64,000 nucleotides of DNA from Deltaproteobacteria bacterium (GCA_016200545.1 JACQEO010000024.1:1-64000), one strand, 5' to 3'. Shown: positions 38,670-47,473, counted from the stretch's first letter. Numbers and translations are program-made. The notes: generated by a model not told the origin, from the sequence alone.

Positions 38670-38716
38670 GGCCCAACGACATTCATAACCCAGCGGGAGA
38701 AGCGCCGCAAAGCGGG

Positions 38717-39529
38717 GTGGCGCGCACGCGGAGCATGATCACACGGGGAATCACGATCGTCGCCGTCTTCGGCGTCCTCACCTGGCTCGAGCGCCGTCGC
38801 CCCCTGCGCGCGCCGGTCGAGTCGACGGGCCTGCGCGTGTCACGGAATCTCGCCATGGCCGCTCTCGCGGCGCTCACCGTCCAGGCGATCGAGGTCCCAC
38901 TCGTGCGGCCGCTCGCGGTGCTCGTCGAGCAGCGGCGGTGGGGCATCACACAGGCCGTCGCGGCGCCGCCGTGGATCGCCGCGGCGCTCGCGCTTCTCCT
39001 GCTCGACTACACGCTCTACGTCTGGCACGTGCTCACGCACCGCGTCCCGTGGCTCTGGCGCTTGCACGTCGTGCACCACATCGACCGCGACCTCGACGCC
39101 TCCACCGCGCTGCGGTTTCACGCCGCGGAGCTCGCCGCGTCGGTGCCGTGGCGCGCCGCGCAGGTGCTCGTCATCGGCGTGTCACCCCACGTGCTCGCCC
39201 TCTGGCAGACGTGTGTGCTCGCATCGATTCTCTTCCACCACGCGAACGTCCGCTTGCCGGCAGCGCTCGAGCACGTGCTGAACCTCGTCCTCGTGACGCC
39301 GCGCATGCACGGCATCCACCACTCCGCCGTGCGCGAGCACACCGACTCGAACTGGTCGAGCGGTCTCGCGATCTGGGACCGCCTCCACGGCACGTTCCGC
39401 GCAGACGTCCCGCAGGACGCGATCACGATCGGCGTGCCGGCCTACCCGCGCGCCAACGACGTGACGCTCACGAACGTCCTTGCCCTGCCGTTCGTTCGCC
39501 AGCGCCCGTCGTGGCAACGCCCGGCGTAG
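38717..39529 (+). CDS. Sterol desaturase / fatty acid hydroxylase family membrane protein
   Basis: 270 residues with four or more membrane helices. The His boxes for a diiron centre are present: HVLTH (about 107), HVVHH (about 118), FHHANV (about 176) and HGIHHS (about 198). Family members hydroxylate or desaturate lipid chains or sterols. Start is GTG 38717 or ATG 38735. It is transcribed away from secA. The substrate is unknown. Confidence 0.85.
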   Translation: MARTRSMITRGITIVAVFGVLTWLERRRPLRAPVESTGLRVSRNLAMAALAALTVQAIEVPLVRPLAVLVEQRRWGITQAVAAPPWIAAALALLLLDYTLYVWHVLTHRVPWLWRLHVVHHIDRDLDASTALRFHAAELAASVPWRAAQVLVIGVSPHVLALWQTCVLASILFHHANVRLPAALEHVLNLVLVTPRMHGIHHSAVREHTDSNWSSGLAIWDRLHGTFRADVPQDAITIGVPAYPRANDVTLTNVLALPFVRQRPSWQRPA

Positions 39530-39653
39530 ATGAAGGACGGTCAGATAGATCTCCAAGCGACGCTGAACACGCTCGAACGGGGTGTCCGAATCCCTCTGGG
39601 TTTGGACAGCGGCGCAACGCGAGCGAAAGCAGCACGCCGGATACGACGAGCAG

Positions 39654-40910
39654 CTACGCAGGCGAGTCTTCCGGCCTCGAACAGCGCGCCGTCTCCTCGA
39701 GCTCCCGCCCCTTCGTCTCAGGCAGTAGCCACAGGATGAGCGCGAGCGCGCCGATGGGGCCCAGGGCGGTCAGGGAGACGGCGTCGCCCCAGCCGATCGT
39801 GCTCGCGGCAGCGCCGACGACCGCCGGGCCCGCGACGTACGCGGTCCGGCCGAGCAGGTTGTTGGCCCACGCAAATGCCTCGGCACGGCAATCGGTTGGA
39901 AAGAGCTCCGTCGTGAAGCTACTGAGTACGGCGAACGTCGCCGACACGGAGAAGACCGCGACCGCGAGTGCGAGGGTCAGCAGCCACAGCGCGTGCAGCT
40001 GATACGCAGCCACGACGGATGCGGCCAGCGCGAGCAAGATCACCGTTGCGGCCGGGCGACGTCCCCAGCTGTCCAGCAGCCGTCCGACGAAGAACAGGGG
40101 TGGGAGGCTCGCCAGCGATGCGACGGCAATCGCGAAGCCCACCTGGCCATCCGTGAAACCGCGCTCGGCGACCGCGAACTCCTTCCAGAAGAAGACCGCA
40201 TTCTGCGCGCACACGTAGAGCAGCCCCCAGATGACGGCGAGTTGGTAGATGCGCTGCCGATGGGGCGAGCGGAGGATGGCGCCGAATGTGCGCCGCTCAA
40301 CGCCAGCGGCAGCGTAGTCGGCAAAACGCCTGGTCTCGCGCAGGCCGCGGCGCGCGTACGCGAGCAGCAGGAGCGGCACCACGCCCACGAGATAGACGGC
40401 ACGCCAGCCCCAGGACGTGGCGAGCAACAACGGCGCAGTGGCCGCACACGTGATGCCGCCGAGCGCGCTCGCGGCCTGGATCACCCCGATCGCGTGCCCA
40501 CGTCGATCGGCGGGAACTTCCTCCGCCGCATACACCATGCTCAATGCCCACTCGCCGATGAGAAAGACCCGTGCCACGAGCTGGTACAGCGCGAAGTCGT
40601 AGGCGCCCTGCGCAAACGCGGTGGCAAAGGTGAAGAGCGTGTAGCCGAGGATGGTGATCGTCAGCACGACGCGCCGTCCGAAGCGGTCGGCGAGCCGCAC
40701 CACGCCGTAGGCGAGGATCGTCCCGATCCCGATCACCGACACGAGACGGCCGCCCTCCGCCCCGGTAAGCCCCATGTCGGCACGCAAGTTCGGCAGTATC
40801 TGGGCGAGCGCGAAGAAATCGTAGCCCTCGAAGAAAGTCGCGACGCTCAGAAAGACCAGCAGCCGCCGCTGGTAGGGAGTGAGCGGCGTCGGGAGCGGCG
40901 CTACAGCCAT
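39654..40910 (-). CDS. MFS transporter
   Basis: 418 residues from ATG 40910, with about 12 membrane helices. MFS signatures are visible: ADRFGRRVV in loop 2-3, GRLLDSWGRRPAATV in loop 8-9, and PETKGRELEE at the end, as in the sugar/aromatic-acid-type subfamily. The start overlaps the upstream methyltransferase-like gene by 10 bases, so it is the last gene of the BlaI/M56 operon. The substrate is unknown; an exporter of a toxic or lipid-like compound would fit the regulation (inference). Confidence 0.88.
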   Translation of the reverse strand: MAVAPLPTPLTPYQRRLLVFLSVATFFEGYDFFALAQILPNLRADMGLTGAEGGRLVSVIGIGTILAYGVVRLADRFGRRVVLTITILGYTLFTFATAFAQGAYDFALYQLVARVFLIGEWALSMVYAAEEVPADRRGHAIGVIQAASALGGITCAATAPLLLATSWGWRAVYLVGVVPLLLLAYARRGLRETRRFADYAAAGVERRTFGAILRSPHRQRIYQLAVIWGLLYVCAQNAVFFWKEFAVAERGFTDGQVGFAIAVASLASLPPLFFVGRLLDSWGRRPAATVILLALAASVVAAYQLHALWLLTLALAVAVFSVSATFAVLSSFTTELFPTDCRAEAFAWANNLLGRTAYVAGPAVVGAAASTIGWGDAVSLTALGPIGALALILWLLPETKGRELEETARCSRPEDSPA

Positions 40911-41398
40911 CGTCGCACATCGGCGTTGTACCGGCGGTACTCGTCGCCGAACTTCTTCTCGAGATAGCGCTCCTCCCGCGCGATCGTCCCGGAGGACACG
41001 AGAATGAGCGCCGGCACCAGCAGACCGAGCACCCAGGCGCTGTTCCGCCAGAGGCCGATGCCGAGCTGTAGGAGCGTGAAGGCGAGATAAATCGGGTTGC
41101 GCGATAGGCGATACGGTCCTGTCATGACAATGGTCGTCGTCGGCTGTTGGGTGCGAAACGTCGTGCGCGCGGCGCGAAGCTCCCGAATAGAGAGCGAGAA
41201 CAACGTCACGGCGACCAGGACGAGCACGACCCCGAGCAGCACGAGAACACGGGGTAGCGGCGGCGTCGGCCAACCCGCCTCAAGCCCAAGGCCCGCCACG
41301 ATCGCGACCGCGTACACGATCGGCGGTCGAACGAGCGCAACCATGCCGCGGTCGGGAGGATTCCGATTGTCGCTCGGAGTTGTGTCCATACCAAGCAT
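40901..41398 (-). CDS. Isoprenylcysteine methyltransferase-like membrane protein (copy 1)
   Basis: 165 residues from ATG 41398; ATG 41389 and 41344 are alternatives, the last leaving the operator-like dyad (41360-41381) upstream of the gene. Four membrane helices precede the SAM-binding family motif GPYRLSRNPIYLAFTLLQLGIGL and the tail EERYLEKKFGDEYRRYNADVRRWL. Bacterial members methylate small lipids or unknown substrates. It follows the M56 protease gene and overlaps the MFS gene. A paralogue opens the same operon. Confidence 0.82.
   Translation of the reverse strand: MLGMDTTPSDNRNPPDRGMVALVRPPIVYAVAIVAGLGLEAGWPTPPLPRVLVLLGVVLVLVAVTLFSLSIRELRAARTTFRTQQPTTTIVMTGPYRLSRNPIYLAFTLLQLGIGLWRNSAWVLGLLVPALILVSSGTIAREERYLEKKFGDEYRRYNADVRRWL
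41360..41381. promoter_or_regulatory. Operator candidate 2 of the BlaI regulon
   Basis: Aligned on the plus strand, this site differs from the 43148-43169 site at 3 of 22 positions. Arms are TTCCGA and TCGGAG around a shared TTGTC core. It lies between the M56 stop and the ATG 41344 of the methyltransferase gene. Two such close matches beside a BlaI gene point to a common repressor. Confidence 0.6.
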
Positions 41399-41417
41399 AC
41401 GAAACGGTCGCTCCCTT

Positions 41418-42347
41418 CTACCCTGCGAGCAGGCGGAAGAGCGTCTCGGCGCCCCAGTGGATGGGCTCGGCAGCGGCGATCCCCAGCGCGAGAGCAACGG
41501 CCGCCGCAGCCACGAGCGTGCTCGAGCCGGGCCGGTCGGAGCCGGGAGCGCCATCGAGCAACGCCTGCACGCGGGCCTCCAAGTGATCGCCGAGCCATGC
41601 CACCAGTGCGGGGCGGCGCACGCGCAGGCGCGCCATGCGGACGAGCGCTTCCGCGACGCGCGGCGCATCGTGGACCGCGCGCGCTGCGTCGGCGTCGGCA
41701 GCCATCTCCTGGGCGCGAACGATGTGGCGCTCGAGCCAGCCCGCGATTCCCGGGACGTGGAAGGCGAGCGCGACCGAGGCGAGCAGGCGGCGGAGCGGGT
41801 CACGACGGCGGACATGCGCGTGCTCGTGGGCCATCACGACCTCGAGATCGGCCTCGGCGTGCGCGCCAACCAAGCCCCGCGAGACGTACACTCGCGGTCG
41901 CAAGAGGCCGACGACGAAAGCCTGCGGCTCCTCGAGCGGAAGCACATTGGGCTCTTGCTGCTGCCCCGCCGTGCGGAGGAACCGGCAGACCAGGGCCGAG
42001 CGCCTTGCGTTGCGTGCTGCCTGGACGAGCGCGCCGCCCACGCGGACGAGGGCGGCGATGGCGAGCACGAGGACGAGAAGGGAAGGCGGCGCCCCAGCGT
42101 GGCGCGCGCGGCAATGGTGGGCATGGCAGCCGAAGAACTCGATGTCGGCGAGTACGGCGGCGGCGCAGGTGAGCCCCGCAAGTGCCGGAGCCACGGCCGC
42201 CGCGAGGAGAACGCGGGCGCGCGCCGCCGGCGCCAGCACGCCGAGCCTTCGGGTCCCGAGGGCGAGCGCAGCAACGACCGTCACCGAGACAAAGGCCGCG
42301 ACGACCGAGAGCGCGGCAGTGAACAGGAGCAGCACCGCCGCCGTCAT
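41418..42347 (-). CDS. M56-family (BlaR1-like) membrane metalloprotease
   Basis: 309 residues. The N-terminal helices span about 1-110. The zinc-protease motif HEHAH is in VVMAHEHAHVRRRDPL, with the third ligand Glu in RAQEMAADADAA. A final membrane helix ends the protein. There is no penicillin-binding sensor domain after it, unlike BlaR1 or MecR1, so the signal must be sensed by the membrane part or a partner. It overlaps the BlaI gene by 4 bases. The usual role is to cleave or trigger loss of the BlaI repressor. Confidence 0.85.
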   Translation of the reverse strand: MTAAVLLLFTAALSVVAAFVSVTVVAALALGTRRLGVLAPAARARVLLAAAVAPALAGLTCAAAVLADIEFFGCHAHHCRARHAGAPPSLLVLVLAIAALVRVGGALVQAARNARRSALVCRFLRTAGQQQEPNVLPLEEPQAFVVGLLRPRVYVSRGLVGAHAEADLEVVMAHEHAHVRRRDPLRRLLASVALAFHVPGIAGWLERHIVRAQEMAADADAARAVHDAPRVAEALVRMARLRVRRPALVAWLGDHLEARVQALLDGAPGSDRPGSSTLVAAAAVALALGIAAAEPIHWGAETLFRLLAG

Positions 42348-42742
42348 GCTTTTCCCCGAGCGCGCTTCTGGACGAGCAACCGCTCGAGCCGGACGAGGGC
42401 TGCCTCATCGGTGTCGCCGACCAGGTCGACGAAGGCGGCGAGTACCCCGGCGTTGGCGAGCGCGCGGACGCCGCCAGCCGCGTCGACCGCACGGCGGGCG
42501 ACAAAAGCGTCGCGGTCGAGGGTTGGTGCGTAGCGGTAGGCGTGCGACACCTTGCGCCGCGTGAGCAGGCCCTTGCGGTAGAGCCGCTCGAGCGCCGAGC
42601 CGACGGTGTTCGCACTGATCCCCCGCCGCAGGCCGACTGTCTTGTGCGTCGCGGTGACATCCGCCTCACCGGTTCGCCAGACGTGCTCGAGCACCGCGTG
42701 CTCGAGGTCGCCGAGTCGTTGCAGAGGCCGCGTCACCTTCAC
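42344..42742 (-). CDS. BlaI/MecI/CopY-family repressor
   Basis: 132 residues from GTG 42742. A winged helix is clear: LGDLEHAVLEHVWRTGEADVTATHKTVGLRRGISANTVGSALERLYRKGLLTRRKVSHAYRYAP. This is the BlaI/MecI DNA-binding domain, followed by a dimerisation tail. The cleavage-site Asn-Phe of BlaI is not obvious. Its start overlaps the stop of the first methyltransferase-like gene by one base. The likely operators are the two dyads at 41360-41381 and 43148-43169. Confidence 0.9.
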   Translation of the reverse strand: MKVTRPLQRLGDLEHAVLEHVWRTGEADVTATHKTVGLRRGISANTVGSALERLYRKGLLTRRKVSHAYRYAPTLDRDAFVARRAVDAAGGVRALANAGVLAAFVDLVGDTDEAALVRLERLLVQKRARGKA

Positions 42743-43125
42743 TACATCCAGCGCCGCACCCTGGCGCGATAGGCCCGATACTGCTCACCGAACGTGGTCT
42801 CGATGAGCCTCTCCTCGGGCCGGATGAAACGGTGCTGAAGCACGAGCACGGCGCCGACGTACATCGGGTTGCGGCTGTACCGATAGAGCCCGTGCGTCAC
42901 GAGTGCCGTGGACTCGGTGAGCGGGCGGAGGGGGGTGCTTGCCTCCTTGAAGGCGCCCCGAGCCCAGACGACGCCAGCGCCGCCCCCCGCGAGCGGCACG
43001 AGGCCCACCAGCGAGAGCGGCGTCGCCACCACGGTGGAGAGGGGGAGGAGTACGTGCAGTGCCACCATCGCGAGCAGCGCGAGCGCCGCCAGTTGCGGCG
43101 GCAGGAGCTTCGGCGATCGCTTCAC
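42742..43125 (-). CDS. Isoprenylcysteine methyltransferase-like membrane protein (copy 2)
   Basis: 127 residues from GTG 43125. Membrane helices precede GLYRYSRNPMYVGAVLVLQHRFIRPEERLIETTFGEQYRAYRARVRRWM, the ICMT/PEMT family end. GTG 43125 was chosen over TTG 43161 because the TTG belongs to a TTGACA -35 element and predicted transcription starts at 43125. First gene of the operon. It resembles copy 1 but is shorter at the front. Confidence 0.8.
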   Translation of the reverse strand: MKRSPKLLPPQLAALALLAMVALHVLLPLSTVVATPLSLVGLVPLAGGGAGVVWARGAFKEASTPLRPLTESTALVTHGLYRYSRNPMYVGAVLVLQHRFIRPEERLIETTFGEQYRAYRARVRRWM

Positions 43126-43131
43126 GGTCAC

Positions 43132-43169
43132 AGCATAGAGCGGTAAGACTCCGATTGTCAATCGGAGTT
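43132..43169 (-). promoter_or_regulatory. Promoter plus operator candidate 1 of the BlaI/M56 operon
   Basis: On the minus strand TTGACA (43161-43156), an 18-base spacer and TATGCT (43137-43132) form a promoter. A perfect dyad, ACTCCGATT-GTC-AATCGGAGT on the plus strand (43148-43168), fully covers the -35. Transcription would start at about 43125, on the GTG start codon. Repressor binding here would block the whole operon. Confidence 0.65.
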
Positions 43170-43190
43170 ATGTTGGCCGGCGCGCGTCGC

Positions 43191-44003
43191 TCAGCGCTCG
43201 ATGCGGACGGCGGAGTCGACAGCGGTGCCGAGAAAGCGGCCGCCGATCTTCGTGAAGCGGTCGGGGACGTCGGTCACGAAGAATGACGCCGAGCCCTCGC
43301 CCGCGGCGCGCGCCAGCGTACACGCGGCGAGCGTCGCCTCGACCTCGCGCGCCGTCTCGGCGGCGGAGTCGATCAGCTGCACCGTGGGACCGAGATATTC
43401 GGCGATCGTCTTCGCGAGCAGCGGATAGTGCGTGCAGCCGAGGACGAGGGTGTCGATCCCACTCTGGCGTAAGCTCGCGAGGTAGAGCGCGGCGGCCTGG
43501 CTGGTCACCTCGTTCTCGACCCAGCCTTCCTCGGCGAGCGGCACGAAGAGGGGGCACGCGCGGGTGTAGATCTCGAGGTCGGGATCGAGGGCGCGGAGCG
43601 CGCGCGTGTAGCTGCCGCTCGCGATCGTCGCCTCGGTGCCGATCACGCCGACCTTGCGGTTGCGCGTGGTCGCGATCGCGGCACGCGCGCCCGGCTCGAT
43701 GACGCCGATCACCGGCACGTCGAAGCGCGCGCGCAGCACGTCGAGCGCGACCGACGAGGCGGTGTTGCACGCCACCACGACCATCTTCACGCCCTTGTCG
43801 ACGAGGAACTGCGTGTTCTCGATCGCATAGCGCGTCACCACCTCTGCCGACTTCGTGCCGTAGGGATGGCGCGCGGTGTCGCCGAGGTAGAGCAGGTGCT
43901 CGCCCGGCACCGTCTCGCGCAGGCGATGCAGGACCGTCAGGCCGCCCACCCCCGAGTCGAAGATGCCGATGCCCGCGTCCGCACGCACACTCATGCTCGT
44001 CAT
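43191..44003 (-). CDS. murI: Glutamate racemase
   Basis: 270 residues. The family pattern is complete: GIFDSGVGGLTVL, GDTARHPYGTKS, VVACNTASSVAL with the first catalytic Cys, and LVLGCTHYPLL with the second. It makes D-glutamate for peptidoglycan. The ATG overlaps the upstream stop (ATGA). Last gene of a long leftward operon. ATG 43994 is an alternative start. Confidence 0.94.
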   Translation of the reverse strand: MTSMSVRADAGIGIFDSGVGGLTVLHRLRETVPGEHLLYLGDTARHPYGTKSAEVVTRYAIENTQFLVDKGVKMVVVACNTASSVALDVLRARFDVPVIGVIEPGARAAIATTRNRKVGVIGTEATIASGSYTRALRALDPDLEIYTRACPLFVPLAEEGWVENEVTSQAAALYLASLRQSGIDTLVLGCTHYPLLAKTIAEYLGPTVQLIDSAAETAREVEATLAACTLARAAGEGSASFFVTDVPDRFTKIGGRFLGTAVDSAVRIER

Positions 44004-45106
44004 CGCGCCGCCAGGAGCGCGCCGAGCGCTTGCTCGCGCGCCGGCGGCACGCCGAAGACCCGCTCCCACACGTCCGGCGTCTCCATGCAGAGGTAGAGCG
44101 GCACACGAGGGAGCGCCGCCTCCACGAAGCCGCGCACCGTCCGGTACATGCGGACGCGCAGCGGTTGGAAGTCGCGCCACTTGCCGTCCACACCCGCAAC
44201 CTGCTCGCCGGCGAGAAGCGGCGTCGCCGGAAAGCGCGCGCGCATCACCGTGCGGAGCGCCGGTGACAAACGGAGCGCTCCCATGCTGACCCACGCCAAC
44301 CGCGCCACCGGCACCGCGACGGCGATCTCGTGGAGGAGATCGCGGTACCCCTCCTCCCAGCCCGCGTGCTCGACCAGCGGATCGAGGTGGACGCCGACCT
44401 TGTAGCCGGCGGCGGCGACCCGGCGCATGGCGGCGAGCCGCGCGCCCACGGGCGTGGTGCCGATCTCGGCGACCTGCACGGCGGCCGCGGGGGCGAGCGA
44501 CCACGAGACGACGACGCGACCCTGCGGATCGAGCGTGACCAGGTCGTCGACGGCGTCGGTCTTGGTCTTCAGCTCCAAGAGCGCGTTCCGCCGCGCCGCG
44601 AAGAACGGCACCAACTCGCGGCTCAAGCCCGTCAGCGGATCGAGGGCGAGGCTGTCGGCGAGCTCGCCGGTGCCGATGCGGAACTGCCGCTCCGGGTGCC
44701 GGTCGAGGAGGCGTCCCACCTCGGCGAGGGCCGTCTCCGGATTCACGTAGGCGGTGAGCGCCGGATTGTCGGCGAGGTACTCCTGAAGAAAACAGTAGCG
44801 GCAGTCCATCGGGCAGTTCGAGGCGAAGGTGAGGACGAGGTAGTTGCAGCAGGCCATGCCACGCGTACCCGCCGGGCAGTGCTCGAGGAACGTGCCGCGC
44901 CACGGCGCCAGCAGCAGGCGCCGCTTCGCCGCCGCGAAGTCCCCGCCGCGGAGCGCGCGGCGGTCGTCGATGATCGTCACTGGAACCTCGGGCACGCGGG
45001 CGCGGCACCGCCGCACCATCGGCGCGTTCTCGCAGCCGCGCTCGATCAGGATCGCCTCGGGCACGAACACGAGCGCCGTCGTAGCATCGCGCGGCAGCGG
45101 CGTCAC
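44000..45106 (-). CDS. Spore photoproduct lyase-like radical SAM protein
   Basis: 368 residues from GTG 45106. The radical-SAM cluster motif reads FASNCPMDCRYCFLQEY (CxxxCxxC), after GTFLEHCPAGTRGMACCNYLVL. The rest matches SplB-like proteins: RIGTGELADSLALDPLTG, LELKTKTDAVDDL and WSLAP. SplB repairs the thymine dimer of spores, but this lineage has no sign of sporulation and homologues in non-spore-formers are of unsettled role. It is coupled to the neighbouring genes by GTGA and ATGA overlaps. Confidence 0.82.
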   Translation of the reverse strand: MTPLPRDATTALVFVPEAILIERGCENAPMVRRCRARVPEVPVTIIDDRRALRGGDFAAAKRRLLLAPWRGTFLEHCPAGTRGMACCNYLVLTFASNCPMDCRYCFLQEYLADNPALTAYVNPETALAEVGRLLDRHPERQFRIGTGELADSLALDPLTGLSRELVPFFAARRNALLELKTKTDAVDDLVTLDPQGRVVVSWSLAPAAAVQVAEIGTTPVGARLAAMRRVAAAGYKVGVHLDPLVEHAGWEEGYRDLLHEIAVAVPVARLAWVSMGALRLSPALRTVMRARFPATPLLAGEQVAGVDGKWRDFQPLRVRMYRTVRGFVEAALPRVPLYLCMETPDVWERVFGVPPAREQALGALLAAR

Positions 45107-45594
45107 GCCTCGTCGAGCAGCGCGAAGAGCCGATCGACGTCGCCGCGCGCGATCCGCGTTCGTAGACTTTCGACCGCGGTGGCGAGCTCGGCCGCCGAGC
45201 GCGCGCGAATGGTGACGGTCACGACGCCGCCCTCGAGCGCCGGCGGCGGCGTGATGCCGACCGTCGGCCCGCACTCCATGGCACGAAGGTGGTCGGCGAG
45301 CACGCGCTCGCGCGCCACCAGGCGCGGATAGCGCAGACGCCGCAACCGTTCCTTCCAGCGCTTCAGACGCTCGGGCGCCGACCCGCCTGCGGTAAGCAGC
45401 GCTCGCAGGTCGGGGTCGGCAAGTACAACGCCCGGTGATGTCCCGTCACGGATCGCGATGTCGTCCAGCCAATCGATCATGTCGCTCAAGTGGTGCGCGC
45501 TCGGACGGAGCGCGTCGACGACGGCCGCAAGCGCGGAGCGCGCCTCGACCGGCCACGCAGCCGTACGCGCTGCGAGGATCTCGTCGCGCGTCAC
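45103..45594 (-). CDS. Conserved-looking protein of unknown function
   Basis: 163 residues from GTG 45594. The family was not recognised. Helical N-terminus (EILAARTAAWPVEARSALAAVVDALRPSAHHLSDMIDWLDDIAIRDG), then basic RLKRWKERLRRLRYP and a beta-rich end (TPPPALEGGVVTVTIRARSAAELATAVESLRTRIA). It could bind nucleic acid. It overlaps the glycosyltransferase and photolyase-like genes by 4 bases each, so it is certainly translated in the operon. Being next to the radical SAM gene, it may assist that enzyme (inference). Confidence 0.6.
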   Translation of the reverse strand: MTRDEILAARTAAWPVEARSALAAVVDALRPSAHHLSDMIDWLDDIAIRDGTSPGVVLADPDLRALLTAGGSAPERLKRWKERLRRLRYPRLVARERVLADHLRAMECGPTVGITPPPALEGGVVTVTIRARSAAELATAVESLRTRIARGDVDRLFALLDEA

Positions 45595-46484
45595 GCTCGG
45601 ACCTTCCCGAACGGCTCGCCGGCGGGCGCACTGGCGCGTACCGAAGGCGCCTGCGCCGTGAAGGCGGCGGCGAGTCGCCGGTAGCGCGACGCTTCCTCGC
45701 TCCGGCCGCGACGTTGGGCGCCGGCCGCGAGCACGGCGCATTTGGCGCAGGCAACGGCGACGACCGCCGCCCGCTCCTCGTCGCGGAGCGGCACGGTCGC
45801 CAGGAGCTTGGCGAGCGCCGCCACCCGCCAGCGATCGAGGCCCCACGTCGAGCGCGAGAGCTGGCCGGCGTGGCCGCCGCGCTTCACGACCAGCGCCTCC
45901 GCGACCAGACCGACGGCCTCGCGCGCCGTCACGCGCAGCCAGAGCTCGTAGTCCTCGCACACCGCGAATGCCTCGTCGAAGCCGCCGTACGACTCGAAGA
46001 GCGCGCGTGCGAGCACCACCGCAGACGGACTCACCAGGCAGCGCGCGAGGCTCCGCAGAAAGATCCGCTCCTCCTTGCGATGCCAGTCGCGTGGATTGCG
46101 ATGGCGGCCGGCGTCGATCCAGCGTTCCTCGGTCTGTGCCAGGCAGTACTGCGGACGGGCCTCGAGCCACGCCATCTGGCGGGCGAGCTTCTGCGGTAGC
46201 CAGAGGTCGTCCGAATCGAGAAAGGCGATCCAGCGGGCGTCGAGGACGGCCGCGCCGGCGTTGCGCGCGGCGGCGACGCCGCGACCGGGCTGGCAGACGA
46301 CGCGCGCCGGCACCACAGCGCCGGCGAGCGCCGCCTCGGCGGCGGCCGCCGAGCCGTCCGCGGAGCCGTCGTCGACGACCACGATCCCGAGGTCGCGGTA
46401 GGTCTGGCCGCGCACCGAGGCGATCGCCTCGCACACCATCGCCGCGCGGTCGCGGACCGGGATCACGACCGCGACGTTCGGCAC
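45591..46484 (-). CDS. Family 2 glycosyltransferase
   Basis: 297 residues from GTG 46484. The GT-A fold is shown by VAVVIPVRDRAAMVCEAIASVRGQTY, the nucleotide-binding VVVDDGSADGS, the DxD-type LDSDDLW, and ED in CEDYELWLRV. It transfers a sugar from a nucleotide donor, probably to a cell-envelope glycan. The acceptor is unknown. It starts 12 bases after engB and overlaps the next gene by 4. Confidence 0.88.
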   Translation of the reverse strand: MPNVAVVIPVRDRAAMVCEAIASVRGQTYRDLGIVVVDDGSADGSAAAAEAALAGAVVPARVVCQPGRGVAAARNAGAAVLDARWIAFLDSDDLWLPQKLARQMAWLEARPQYCLAQTEERWIDAGRHRNPRDWHRKEERIFLRSLARCLVSPSAVVLARALFESYGGFDEAFAVCEDYELWLRVTAREAVGLVAEALVVKRGGHAGQLSRSTWGLDRWRVAALAKLLATVPLRDEERAAVVAVACAKCAVLAAGAQRRGRSEEASRYRRLAAAFTAQAPSVRASAPAGEPFGKVRA

Positions 46485-46496
46485 CGTGACGCTCCG

Positions 46497-47117
46497 CTAG
46501 GCATCGTCGCCACTCGTGCGCCGGGCGCGCCCGCCGCGGACGCGCGGCGCCCGCGTCCAGGTCGTGATCGCGCGCCAGACGGCGTCGACGCCCTCGCCGG
46601 TCACCGCCGAGAAGGCGACGACCGGTACCGGCGCGGTCGCGAGCGCGCGCGCCATCCGCGCCCGCTCGCTCCGTCCGAGTTTGTCGATCTTGGTCGCGAC
46701 GACGAGCGCGGGCACGGCGAGGGCCGCCACGAAATCGAGCAGCGCGTGCTCCTCCTCCTCGAGGCCACGGCGCACGTCGACGAGCAGGACGACGCCGGCG
46801 AGCGTGCCGCGGGTCCCGAGGTAGCTCTCGACGAGCGGACGCCACGCCGCGCGCGCCGCCTTCGAGACCCGCGCGTACCCGTAGCCAGGAAGGTCGACGA
46901 AGCCGATGCGGTCGTCGATGGCGAAGAAGTTGAGCTGCTGCGTCCGTCCCGGTGTCGAGCTGGTGCGCGCCAGACCATGCCGTCCGAGGATGCGGTTGAT
47001 CGCCGACGACTTGCCGACGTTCGAGCGCCCTGCAAACGCCACCTCGGGATGGCGCACCGGCGGGAACCGTCCGGGCTCCGTCGCCGCGCCGACGAACTCC
47101 GCGCGCGTGACCTTCAT
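46497..47117 (-). CDS. engB: Ribosome-biogenesis GTPase EngB (YsxC/YihA)
   Basis: 206 residues from ATG 47117. G1 is GRSNVGKSS, G2 the TSSTPGRTQQLNFF region, G3 DLPGYGYA and G4 TKIDKL. It assists assembly of the large ribosomal subunit. The ATG overlaps the DUF309 stop (ATGA). Confidence 0.93.
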   Translation of the reverse strand: MKVTRAEFVGAATEPGRFPPVRHPEVAFAGRSNVGKSSAINRILGRHGLARTSSTPGRTQQLNFFAIDDRIGFVDLPGYGYARVSKAARAAWRPLVESYLGTRGTLAGVVLLVDVRRGLEEEEHALLDFVAALAVPALVVATKIDKLGRSERARMARALATAPVPVVAFSAVTGEGVDAVWRAITTWTRAPRVRGGRARRTSGDDA

Positions 47118-47473
47118 CGCCGTGATGCCGGCAGCAGCCGCGGCGGAACCGGGGCGAGCGGACGTCCGTCGCGGCGTGCCGCGGCGAGACGCTCGAGATC
47201 GACCGCAACGCCGGCACGTAGGCGGGCGAGATCGACGCCGCAATGATCGTCGGCGTACGGCGCGAGCTTCTTGAGCCCCATGGCGAGCAGCTTCTCGCCA
47301 CCCGCGTGGCCCGCGGTGAGCTTATGGTAGCCGACGGCGATCTGAATCAGCCCCAGGACGAAGTTCCAGTCTTCCGCGGCGGTGTCGTCGAGCAGCTCCT
47401 CGAGCGCCTCGTGGCACTCGAAGAACCGCCCGGCGTTGTACTCGCGGAGGGCTGCCTGGAGCCCCGGGGTCAC
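47114..47473 (-). CDS. DUF309-family protein
   Basis: 119 residues from GTG 47473. The family signature YNAGRFFECHEALEELL is followed by DWNFVLGLIQIAVGYHKLTAGHAGGEKLLAMGLKKL, an all-helical bundle with conserved His/Glu. The function is unknown. It is coupled to both neighbours by 4-base overlaps. Confidence 0.85.
   Translation of the reverse strand: MTPGLQAALREYNAGRFFECHEALEELLDDTAAEDWNFVLGLIQIAVGYHKLTAGHAGGEKLLAMGLKKLAPYADDHCGVDLARLRAGVAVDLERLAAARRDGRPLAPVPPRLLPASRR

Noticed and set aside
36102-38738. 878-codon open frame opposite secA
   Set aside because: Antisense artefact of GC-rich codon use. The minus strand encodes a complete SecA.
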